This document shows, in pieces, positions 48,401 to 58,968 of a stretch of 64,000 nt of DNA. The notes under the pieces were generated by a model. That model had not been told where the DNA came from. It was given only the letters and a program-made list of their open reading frames with translations, and did no database searches. The stretch is from Linanthus parryae (taxonomy: Eukaryota; Streptophyta; Magnoliopsida; Ericales; Polemoniaceae). The stretch spans positions 55,575,718-55,639,717 of the forward strand of contig JALGPY010000004.1 in NCBI GenBank assembly GCA_023055425.1, read 5' to 3'. Position 1 is the first letter of the stretch. Every line of letters starts with the position of its first letter. Both the position numbers and the translations under genes were made by a program.

Positions 48401-50744
48401 TATGGCCAGATGAAAAAAGACTATTTAACTCCATTCCCAACACTTATAATTATTTTGAGAGTAGTCTCATAATAAGTTCATGAAATCTACATTGGGACCA
48501 ATATCACGCATGTTAGAGATTGAGTTTGAAGATGAAATCAACATGTGGATTGCAATGTTATGATCAGACAACAAGCAGGTTCAAGAATCATCACAATCTT
48601 TCAAGAATTTACCAAGTTACATGTGTTAGAAGTTAGCAAAAAGACAGAGGGTATGCTTGAGCGGAGCAGAGATGGTACAAGTAGCCTACTTCAATCTGAT
48701 TTTTAGTCTGCATAGGATTAGATTTTGAAGATCAAATCAACAGACAACTTGTTGATCACAATACCCATATTACTCAGGAGCAAAATGAGTTATTTCGTTA
48801 AGAAATCATCAAGCTATACGGGCTGTAAGTTGCTTACAATGGGATAAATTTGTCAGCGAGCCTACTTTTAGTGACATCCCCCAATTCCAAACTAACGGCT
48901 TCACAATAAGCGGTGCAAGTTTCCTAAAATTAGGCACAATGAAGGGAGGAAATGTTCTTTTCCAAACTAGAAGGGGTGAAAGTGTCTTTCAGTCAAATTG
49001 TAGGGGGGGGGAGTATCTATTACCCTTATATTTTATCAATGAAATCCTTGACGTGGATGAGAAAAAGTATTCAAATAAAACACTTGGACTTCTGCATAAA
49101 ACACACCTTGGACTGTTTTGGAATCACACAAATATTATAGTGTGGACATGCAGCTGGAGCAGTTGAAGACCTGCTCCAAATAAAGACACCCCCACACAAA
49201 TCTGAACCAATTTGGAGTCACCATATCTTCTTCATGTGAAGCCATTTAATCTCTTTCCTTCCACTCCCCACACCACAGTAAAGATATGAGAGCTCTCACC
49301 TACGCTTTACCTAATAAAGCTTAGAATTCCAGCAACACAGCCACAACCACATCTGTCAAAAAAGTGCTTTATGTGAATGTAACAGAATACCAAACTTTAG
49401 TTAATATCATTTATGAGATGATGCAACCTGTCCGAATTAGCTTGATTTTAGCTTAACCATGTCACACCCGTCAATCTCGTCAACTGATGAGCTTCTCCTC
49501 TTATGGTTCAGTTGGGCAACAACAAGTTTGTTAAAAAAGCCCAAAGGTAGTGAGAGAGTGGAAACAATTCGTCTCTTGCCACACCCGAATTAAACCCTTC
49601 TTTACTGAACAGAGATTGAGCCTTTTCGCTCATACCCGAGTGGATTCAGGTGTGTTCTTATCTGGGTAACTACGAATTTTCATATGGGTATTCGTTAAAA
49701 CTCCGATTTCTATCTGGGTATTTCTTGATTCTCTGATTTTTATATGGGGCAGCCTTGAAAATCTCAACTTTTATCTGGGTATTTCTTGATTCACTGAAAT
49801 TTCTCTTTTGGGTAAAGCTTTGATTTATCGTTTTCGATTCGTTGAAGCAATGTTTTAGCTGATGGAACACAATAATAGAAGGGTTCACGTTTTATACATG
49901 TGTTTTGCTTTCGATATCTTATCAGGTTTGATTTATTTGGTTAATCTGTTATTTTCCAACGGAATCTTGGGGGTTGTTTGTGTCGGTAGCTTTGCTTCTA
50001 CTTCTGGTATCATTTGCTATTGGAATGATTTAAAGTGATCTTTCTATATACGTTACATCTCAAGCTGCAATTATTTGATTATTGGTGATAGTAATGTGTA
50101 ATCTCCATATGCCATTATTGTGAAATTGCTTGATATCATTGAGAAATCCGGATCCCGTATTGCTGGTTCCAAGTAATATAAGTTTGTGTTCTTCTTGTTC
50201 ATCCAAACATCCATTTCATTATCTTTTTTCTGCATCCCATGTGGTTTCCTATTTTTTGGTAAACAACCTTGTAGTAGTAATTGATACTTATAGTTGATAT
50301 AAACGTCATCTCAAGCACCTGTTTTCGGTATTAGATCTGATGTACTGGTTTGTTATTATGATTTAACTTGTTTAACTGTCTTATCTTGTTTGATTAGTCT
50401 CTCCTTCATGGTTAGACCTCGTGCTGCTAAATGGCGTCATTAGCTTTGAATTTGTCGTTTAGAGCCACTTAACTAACTAGTTCCATAGCCTTGTTTGGTT
50501 ACTAAAGTAAGCAATTATATCCAAATAGTAGTATGTATGCACCTATATATGTATCATTTTCCCCAATCCATGTTAGAAGAAGAAGAAGAAGAAAATAGTG
50601 GAAAAAAAATGTCATTTTTCATACTAAGAACAACTAGTTAGTTATATAGCTGTGGATCATAAACTGATTTGTTAGTTTCCAATTTCTCTTGTAGTTCTAT
50701 TGACGGCAAGGCCGTTGGAGTGACTGTTAAAAGTCTTTGCACGA
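45423..50744. other. Long non-coding stretch before the heparanase-like gene
   Basis: No intact gene seen. A minus-strand open stretch at 46017-46307 has no recognisable domain. From about 46447 (ATAACACCCCACCCC) to about 48880 the text looks like a degraded retrotransposon LTR or satellite-like flank, but no LTR ends or primer site were found. 48938-49025 is a MITE arm, listed separately. A (GAA)n run is near 50578-50595. Just before the ATG, CTTGTAG (50687-50693) could be the acceptor of an intron in the 5' untranslated region. Confidence 0.45.
48938..49025 (-). repeat. Degenerate arm related to the intron-8 MITE
   Basis: Read on the minus strand it matches the 5' arm of the MITE at 53399-53689: a GGGTAA start, then GAAAGACACTTTCACCCCTT, then CTAGTTTGGAAAA. 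Only one arm is clear; an 8-G run has expanded inside it. Confidence 0.6.
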
Positions 50745-53700
50745 ATGGGTGTTTGCCTCACCTTACTACTGTTTCTGGCCTCGCTTTCTTCTGTCTGGTC
50801 TCAAGTTGTTGAAGATGTCTCGATTGTTGTGAACGGAACAGAAGCGATTGCTTATACAGACGATAATTACGTATGCGCAACCCTCGATTGGTGGCCCCCA
50901 GAAAAATGCAACTACAATCAATGCCCATGGGCAAACTCTTCCATTCTAAATCTGGTAACTACCTGTTGACGACACTCCGAGAGATTTTTTATCTGATGGG
51001 GTTTCAGAAACCGAAGCTCGTTTAAACAATTTATGAATTAATATAGTGAGGAAGCTGATTTTCGTTTTTTAATCTTCACAGGACTTGGATCATCCCGTTC
51101 TTAACAACGCTATCCGAGGTTTGTTATTTCTAGTTCTTCTGTTGCATACTATGGGCATAAAAAAAAAAAAAAAACTATTTTATTATTATTATTTTTTATT
51201 ATTTTTTTTGGTTGTGGAACAGCTTTCAAGAATTTGAGAGTAAGAATAGGTGGATCTCTACAAGACAGAGTACTTTATGATGTTGGAGATCTGAAAGATC
51301 AATGTCATTCCTTCAGAAAGATGTCAAATGGCTTATTTGGGTTTACTAGAGGATGCTTGCATATGAACCGGTGGGATGAAATCAACAGCTTTTTGAGCAA
51401 GAATGGGTATGACCATTTCTTCCTTTCCATCCTTCGGTCAGTTCTTGTTTTAATTAGTCTAATAGATGTCCCTAACAGCTAATTGAATCGTATGTAAGAC
51501 GTGATAGTAAATCACTGCCTTTCCCGATAAAAACAAAACATCAGGAAATGGGATGGGTTCTGATTGGACATACTACAAGTAGATGGTGTTCTTCCCTCTG
51601 TTTATTCACTTAAAAAACACTTCTAAGAGGGTGGCTTTAGTGGATTATCTAGCATTAAGTAAAGCACACACCAATCAATCTATTGAAGCAGAACAAGAGA
51701 ACACACATACACCAGTTTTCTTGTTGAATTCAGCAAGTGGCGTGATTGTTTCTCTTTTTTCCAGAGCGCTTGTCATATTTGGCTTGAATGCACTGCACGG
51801 AAGACGTAAAGCAAAAGGAGACGTTTGGGTTGGAGATTGGGACTCGAAAAATGCAAATGATTTTATCAATTACACCGTTTCCAAAGGCCACAAAGTAGAA
51901 GCATGGGAGTTCGGTAAAAATAAGTCTTCTCTGAACTGATTTTGTTTACATAACTGTCTATGATGTGCTGAATCCTTGTGTTTTCGTTTACTACTACAGG
52001 AAACGAATTATGCGGTGAAGGTATTGGTGCAAGTGTTGGTGCCCAACAGTATGGAAAAGACTCAATTAAGCTCAGAAGCATCATTAAAGATGTTTACAAG
52101 GGCATCAATCCAAAACCTTTACTATTGGCTCCCGGAGGATTCTATGATAAGCCTTGGTACGATAAGTTCCTTCAGATCTCAGGTCCCCGCATGGTCGATG
52201 CCGTGACTATTCATTTATATAATCTGGGTCCAGGTGGGTGAGTGTTCATTCTGCACGATCTCCCTAAAGAGAAATGATTCAATTTCCTTTCAAGCTAATT
52301 ACACGGACACACGTTGTTACAGTTAAGTTTTACTTGTGATGTTTCAGGTGATGATCCGAGTCTTACAAGCAAGATTCTGGACCCATCTCACTTGAACCGG
52401 GTAACAGAAACATACAGCAGTGTTAGACAAAGCATCATATCAACTGGTCCTTGGGCGTCTACTTGGGTTGGAGAATCTGGTGGAGCGTTCAACAGTGGAG
52501 GCCGAAACGTTTCTAATACCTTCGTAAACAGCTTTTGGTAATAATACTTTAGTTTCACGAGTGATAATCTAACCATCTATGTTTTCTCTACTCTAATACA
52601 CAGGCTATGTTTTGTTTCCCTATTAATATGTTATTTAGGTACTTGGATCAGCTTGGAATGGCTGCCACTTTTCATACGAAAGCATACTGCAGGCAGACTT
52701 TGATTGGCGGAAACTATGCTTTAGTTGACACGGACACAGTTGTCCCAAACCCGGATTATTACAGGCAAGAGACAAATGTTTTTTTACATTGTACATTAAA
52801 GCAATAAATTGAACTTTCTTTTGAGCAAATAAAAAGGATATTTGTGTCTTGAAACAGTGCACTTTTGTGGCATCGGCTGATGGGAAGACAAGTACTTGCT
52901 GTTAGTACCGTTACCCCGCCAAGTTTGCGCACTTATGCCCACTGCTCAAAAGGAAGAGTAAGCCCTAATCCATTCTAGTTCAATATCCTACGAGTATGTG
53001 TTTACATAATTAGAAATGCCCACTGCTCAAAAGGAAGAGTAAGCCCTAATCCACTCTAGTTCAAAATTCTACGAGTATGTGTTTCCATAATTAGAAAGTA
53101 GTCATTTTGAGTTTTTGACCAGGGTGGTTACGGCAGCAACTATAGGCGGCTAACTAGTTGGATGATCTATTGGAGACCTAATTAAATATTTGAACTTCTA
53201 ATTAACTATTAACCATTAGAATATATAACGGCGCATGTATGTCCAATACCATGTGTCCACCGTTTGGTATGGTGGTTACATGTCCATAACTAAACAATTG
53301 TGAAATGTTTGTGGTTACCCCGACCAAGGCTAATGACCAGATGTCCCGCAGAGCAAGTTAAAATCTGTTAAAATAGATCGACATGAGTTATTTCCACATG
53401 GGTAAAAGACAATTTCACTCCCTCACGTTTGATAGAAAGACACTTTCACCCCTTCTGTCTGCCAAACTTCAGGACACTTACACCCCCTGATTGTAACGTT
53501 TCATAAACTTGTCTCAAAAACTGCTATCCATGGCGTACCCCCACGCCGAGACTAAGAGTGTCACAATCAAGGACGGTAGGTGGCCTGAAATTTGGTACAC
53601 TAGAGGGTTGGAAGTGTCATTTTCCAAACTGGAAGGGGCGAAAGTTTCTTTGCATCAAACTTGAGGGGTTGAAAGTGTCTTTTACCCTGTCCACACTGGT

Positions 53701-54609
53701 AATGTGGGAAATAGCCCCCCAAATTTATAAGTTTTGTTTTGTTTAATTTTTCGGTTTAGCAACTACTATAACTTACAGTGAAACCCAAAGCTACAAGATA
53801 ATTTATGAAACTCAAAGTTTTGTCTGCTTTCTATCAGATGTACCTACAACAGGTCATTCTTATCCTATTGTTGATTCAAGTACTATATCATTGTCTGATT
53901 TCTATCAGATGTACCTAGAAAATGATATGGTACTTGTCTCTTTTGTCATTTTAATATCCACCTGGTCTGTGTTATTGCTTAACTGACTTTTTGGCGCTGA
54001 ATTTGTAAGAGGGATATCATATAGCACCGCCTTTTCTTCACCATTTTTTTCCGCCCATTGCTTGTAATTGGTTATTATTATTAATTTGTTCTTTCCATGA
54101 TACTATATACTCACCAAAATGAAAAACCCCACATGTGCGGCAATACATTAATTCTGAAGTTTTAATAGCTTTCCGTGCTCTCTTGACTTTATTTAGCTAA
54201 CACTACCAAGTTGCAGGCAGGTATAACATTGCTTGTGATCAACTTGAGCAACCAGACCGAGTACAGAATCAATGCACACAACAGTATCAATGCAAACTTG
54301 CAGTGGGAAAAACCAAAGCACAATGTTGAGAACTCCTTCGTACATGGTATTAAGAAAGTTGTTTCCTCTATCGGAACCAAAGCATCGGACGGGAAAAATT
54401 CTAGGGAAGAGTATCATCTATCTCCAAAAGATGGAGATCTTCACAGCAATGAGATGTTACTGAATGGAAACCTGCTACAACTTACAAGTCTCGGAGACAT
54501 TCCTAGTTTGGAACCGGTGCTTGTCGATGTGGTTTCTCCCTTGTCCATTCCTCCTTTGTCTATTAAGTTTGTGGTGTTCCCTGATTTCGATGCCCGAGTT
54601 TGCGGGTGA
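50745..54609 (+). CDS. Heparanase-like protein (glycoside hydrolase family 79), nine exons
   Basis: Exons: 50745-50954, 51082-51118, 51223-51406, 51765-51913, 52000-52233, 52348-52537, 52639-52764, 52858-52957, 54217-54609. All junctions keep phase and give 540 residues, a usual plant length. The start MGVCLTLLLFLASLSSVWSQ is a signal peptide, so the enzyme is expected in the secretory path or cell wall. Plant relatives are beta-glucuronidases that cleave glucuronic acid from arabinogalactan-type glycans. The acid/base Glu196 lies in WEFGNELCGEG and the nucleophile Glu314 in WVGESGGAFNSG, both present. Intron 7 appears to use a GC donor (52765-52766); other introns are GT-AG. Intron 8 (1259 bp) holds a MITE. 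It is probably functional. Confidence 0.92.
52935..53096 (+). repeat. 81-bp tandem duplication across the exon 8 donor site
   Basis: 52935-53015 and 53016-53096 are near-identical copies starting ATGCCCACTGCTCAAAAGG. Each contains the exon end GGAAGA and the donor GTAAGC, so intron 8 has two candidate 5' splice sites 81 bp apart. Using the second would keep phase but introduce an in-frame TAG. Confidence 0.88.
53399..53689 (+). mobile_element. Foldback MITE in intron 8 of the heparanase-like gene (291 bp)
   Basis: The arms are inverted copies about 80 bp long. The left starts TGGGTAAAAGAC and contains GAAAGACACTTTCACCCCTT; the right is its reverse complement in outline and ends GTCTTTTACCCTG. 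It is flanked by TCCACA on both sides (53393-53398 and 53690-53695), a candidate 6-bp target duplication. There is no coding capacity. Related arms lie at 48938-49025 and 57911-58004. Confidence 0.8.
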
Positions 54610-55130
54610 TAGTTTATTTTTCTTCTTGTGTAGTTTATGTATGTTGTTGTTTGTTAAAGTAATCTGTAGCAGCAAGTTATATACCATATATGATATATGT
54701 ATAGGTGAGCTCTTATTTGTTGTAACTGTATATTCTTGGGAAATGAAAATAAAAAATAAGAAGCAATTTATAGTATGTCATCCATATTGTGCTCTCTATA
54801 GAGAAGTTGTTATGATCTCATTACCGGTGTTGCAATATTGATCGTCGTGTAATCAGATAGACGGAGAGTGGCGGCATTCGTGGCAAGGCGGCGGTGGCCT
54901 CAGGGGTGGGAGGAGGTGGGTGATTGACAAGATGCCTCTTGTTTTGGAAACAGCTCCGCTAGTCGCTTTATGCCACTTGGATGATGCTGAAATTATAGAG
55001 TTGTCAATCGGTCCTTCCAGCTTGAGACCGAGAGGATCAACGGGCCTGGGCCAGTCCCGGTCCTGGTCCGGGCCAAAAAAAGAATACTTCCAAAAAAGGC
55101 CACTGATGTATGATGGTGTTAGGTCCCAAG
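54610..55130. other. 3' flank of the heparanase-like gene and spacer
   Basis: 54610-54850 is AT-rich and would hold the 3' untranslated region (AATAAAAAATAAG near 54748-54760 could serve for polyadenylation). 54850-55122 is GC-richer with no recognised gene. GTCCCAAG at 55123-55130 is the left target duplication of the hAT-like element. Confidence 0.5.
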
Positions 55131-57181
55131 TAGACCTTGCAAATTTAACCCGCACCCGGCAACCCGCCCGTTTCCGCTTAAGTTGGTCGGGTTCGGGTCC
55201 CTTTAAAAACAGAAACGGGTGGGTGTGGGTCAACCCACTCAACCCATGTGATGTTAAAGGGTTAGGCGGGTGAACCCTATAACCCGTCTCCACCCGTCTT
55301 TCCTCGTCGCCTCCAAACACTGAGGGTTCTCTGAGCGCCGCTACAAGCATCGACCACCGATCCATGGTGGTATCGCCGTCTGTGGAGGAGAAATCGCAAG
55401 CAAACACATCCATGGTAGTATCTCTCTCCCTCTCTCAGATCCGCTCTTTCTCTCTCCCTCTCTTTCTCATCTGAATCATCTTCGAACTTCAGATTGGATC
55501 GGAGTTTTTCAAGTAAAGCTTCAAAGATTGGGTCTGAGTTCTCAGATTGGGTCGCAATTCTTTCAGATTGGGTCGCAATTCTCTCAGATTGGGTCGCAGT
55601 TCTCCGATTGTGCAGGTATTGTCTTCAAGTAATCACTGTATACCAAGTTGCAGGTATTGTCTTATGTGAATATGTTTGTGACTTTGTGTGTATATCTCAT
55701 TCTGGGTATTGTTCATTTTGCTTGAATGGTAGTAATGTTCATTCTGGGTATTGTTCATTCTGGTAATGTTAATTTTGGATATTGTTTGTGTTTTGAATGG
55801 TAGTAAATCTGTATGAATGGTAGTATTACTTATGTTAAAATGAATTAGAAACTGAATTGAAGATTTCCATCTTCATGTTTGTGTGTATATGTATATACAT
55901 ATGGTAATTGTTCTTTGTTGATTATCAGCTGACCCCAACTCCCTATTTCATACAAGTTGAAGCGTTTTGCCTATGTATTCATAGGGTGTGCTTTAGACCC
56001 CACAACCAACTTCCTCCGAATTCAACTTCCAACCGCACGTTGAATCATGTTTCTAACATCGTCTCAATTGATTTTGTGTGTTATGTTTGTGAAATTTTAC
56101 GTAATTCACATAACCCCAATGCTCATTCATGTATATAAACTTGTTTTGGAATCTGGGTACTGAATACATTACTGATTCTCACCTTCCCCAAACCCGAAAA
56201 AGTCTAATTTGTGCTTAGCAAAATTGTGAATAGATCTTGCTGGCATTGCATCTCTCACTGAACCTGTTCATACAGCTAATGTATAGTACTCTTTTTGCTC
56301 GCCTGACACTGTTCCTGAGCTTTTTTGTTGTCTTGCTGCTAATCAGAGTATCATATTTCATGATCTCTGTTGAAACGGCCAGAATGGTAGAAACACTACC
56401 GGGCCTGTCTTTCTTGATGCGTAACAAAGATTACTCAGGATAGTGGAACTGCATCTTTGCTGCATTGATAAACCTCCATGTCCAACTGTTATTTTAGCTA
56501 CTTTTCATATGGTTTGGTCTCTGCAATTCGACTTGTGGTTTGATCTAGTTTGATGTTGTGGACTTATGCGCATCCAGGGAATCGAACCCTGGTCAGTACC
56601 GTGGGAGGTACTATGATACCACTACACCATATGCGCTTGCTGATTACATAAAATGCCTCTATTATTTGGATTCTTGGGTGAAGTAGCTCCTGAATATGCT
56701 AATACCATAGGGTTGATCTTCTCTGGCACTCGTTTCATTTGGCAATACCAATTTAGGAGCTCTGTTTATAATGGATTTCGTAGTCGTTACATCCATGGAA
56801 TCTAGAACTGAGTTTTGATGTAATTGAATTTTCTGAAATTTGATGGCTTGCTTATTTTATTTAGCTTTATTTATATCAAATATGTGTTTAGATTTGATGT
56901 TCATGTTTTGTCACAGAGGTTATCAAACTTGGTAGCTTGCAATTCATGTCAGACATTGTTTTATTGATTAAGAAACGTTGTTTTGTTACATTTTGTAAAG
57001 GAAACTGAAGAATTGCAGTTTTAATAATAAACGGGTGGAAACGGGTCATAAACGGGTTAATGGGTTACATTGACCCGTTTATGACCCACCCATGAACACC
57101 CACATGTCTAAACGGGTTGAGCGGGTTCAACCCGTTTATAAACGGGTTGAACCCGCCCAACCCGCCCGTTTGACACCTCTA
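55131..57181 (+). mobile_element. Non-autonomous hAT-like DNA transposon (2051 bp)
   Basis: It is flanked by a perfect 8-bp direct repeat, GTCCCAAG (55123-55130 and 57182-57189), the target size of the hAT superfamily. Ends: left TAGACCTTGCAAATTTAACC; right, read inward, TAGAGGTGTCAAACGGGCGG; these match imperfectly over about 13 bp. Both subterminal regions are packed with AACCCG/CGGGTT motifs, as in Ac-like elements. No transposase is present. The interior has CT-rich sequence (55418-55470), a roughly 21-bp tandem repeat (CAGATTGGGTCGCAATTCT, about 55520-55606) and a tRNA-Gly-like sequence. Confidence 0.82.
56567..56636 (-). tRNA. tRNA-Gly(CCC)-like sequence, probable pseudogene
   Basis: On the minus strand the A box (TGGTGTAGTGGTATC) and B box (GGTTCGATTCC) are intact. 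The acceptor arm GCGCATA pairs with GATGCGC except at one position, and the anticodon is CCC. The anticodon loop (TCCCAC) is six bases instead of seven, which argues for a pseudogene. It lies inside the hAT-like element. Confidence 0.65.
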
Positions 57182-57186
57182 GTCCC

Positions 57187-57362
57187 AAGATATTCAGTAC
57201 CGCGGGGTATGGGTGACGTGGTACCACGGGACACTCTAATTGATTGATTATGTCATTATTTTCATACATTGGTACACTGAACATGGGATGATTAATATGA
57301 TCAACCAATTAAAGTGTTCCGTGATACCACATCACTCATATCCCCATGGTATTGAATATCTT
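57187..57362. mobile_element. Foldback MITE (about 176 bp)
   Basis: The two halves are inverted copies over about 60 bp: left AAGATATTCAGTACCGCGGG, right (read inward) AAGATATTCAATACCATGGG, continuing through GTGACGTGGTACCACGGGAC and its partner. Its left tip overlaps the right target duplication of the hAT-like element, so the hAT insertion hit the MITE edge. Confidence 0.75.
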
Positions 57363-57910
57363 CTTCTTGTTCCGGATGATGTCTATGTTTTATCCAAAAA
57401 AAAAAAGTTACGTGGGGAAAGTTTAAGACGATGGCCGAAGCACATTACCAGAGGTCATGGCCCATTCGATCTGCAGTGATCAAATTGGAGCAAAAGAAGG
57501 GAGACAGATAGATATTAAACTGGTAGGTCTTTGAAGCATTAGCAGCTTGCAACAAATTAATCACACTACCTTTAAACTAAAGAGTTTAAGGCAGTTACAC
57601 CGTGGCGACTCATTAGCAATTTGGCTTGCGTGGACTAATCACGGCTGGCCAACTAGGCTGATGTTTTCAAGACGCTTTGATGAAAATGCCCTTTGTTTTC
57701 GCCAGCTAAGCTGATGGTTGCGAGATGCGCTGACAGAAATGCCCTTTGTAGTAATAGAGGAATGCCCCTCCTGTGGTTAGTGGCGGCAGAATGATTTTTT
57801 CTCTTTTTTCTCAGAGGAGCCACTCTTCTCGGCATGGGGGTGCTTGGCCGTCACTATAGTGTTTCCGGGGGGAAATTCGCTCTCTTATATATAGTATGAT
57901 ATGACACAAA

Positions 57911-58004
57911 CAGAGGGTGTTACGTGTCCTGGAGTTTGGAAGACAACAGGGGTGTGAAAGTGTCTTTGCGGAAAACCTCAGGGGTTGAAAGTGTCATCTA
58001 CCCT
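57911..58004 (+). repeat. Single arm related to the intron-8 MITE
   Basis: It matches the 3' arm of the 53399-53689 element: GGGGTGTGAAAGTGTCTTTG, then CCTCAGGGGTTGAAAGTGTC and a CTACCCT end. No opposite arm is visible upstream. Confidence 0.6.
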
Positions 58005-58895
58005 ATTGAAATGCATGGTTTGGATAACACGCCTAATGATATAAACCAGTTGGGCTTTAATCTATTTTATTATTTTCTGGCCTAATTTATTTTCAGACAC
58101 TCCATTACCCAAGTAGCAACCATTAGACAATGACTCGTGGTGAAGCAAGGCGGTGGATGGGCCGTGGGCGGCAGCAGTGCATCTTACAGTCGTATTGTTC
58201 GTGAGCAAGTTACAAGTTCAAATGGTGCGTGGTGTCATGTGGAAGTTGTGAGAAGTTAGAGGCGGTGATGGCACTTTGTGCAGCAGTGCATGACGACCGA
58301 AATATGGTGCAGAACTCGTGGTGGTGCTTCCTGTGGCTCCAGTGACACAGAAATTCGAATTCAATGGGTCTGTTTTATTCTCACCTGCCATTTTGACCAG
58401 GCCTGCATTAAACTCACTTAACAGATGCATATCGAAATAGCAAACCCACAACTCCATACATACCCCTAAGAGCTGCGGATTCCAAGATTTAGAAATAAAT
58501 TGGAAGCTCATCATATGGTGGTGTAAATGAATAATCCAGAGATTGCCTTCAACTATGAAAAGAAATAGTTTACGTTGCTCAAAATCACAGCATATATAGC
58601 TCTTTTTTTGACATCCAGAAACAGCATATATAGTTATGGTTGTAAGCAAAACAGATTCATTAAAGAAAAACAAACGACACAAAGGTCCTACGATTTTATG
58701 TTGCTCAAAAGAAGCTAAACACCCCTGCAAGATGTGCGGCTTTAACTACCAAGTTAAGTTTTGCACTTAGTTTGTTATCTAGACCTTCTCTACATAGTCT
58801 GAAGCACAATAGTATATGAGAGAAATCCATAAAACAGAGACAATTAAGCTCGCAAATGCATCAGGTCTCTCATCATCAACACTGGTAGTTGTTAC

Positions 58896-58968
58896 TCATC
58901 CCAAGTAAGCAACGTCTCTTCCAATGACAAAGTTTCCGCCTTCCTTGCCAATTTGAAACCTGCACGCC
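58896..58968 (-). pseudogene. Possible terminal exon of an unidentified gene
   Basis: After a TTTCTACAG acceptor-like site on the minus strand, an open stretch reads RAGFKLARKAETLSLEETLL and then TWDE before TAA. It looks protein-like, but no other exon was found and I do not recognise the family; an acetyltransferase-type end is only a guess. Confidence 0.25.

Noticed and set aside
46447..48880. LTR of a gypsy element
   Set aside because: The ATAACACCCC start looks suggestive, but no primer site, purine tract, matching second LTR or coding region was found.
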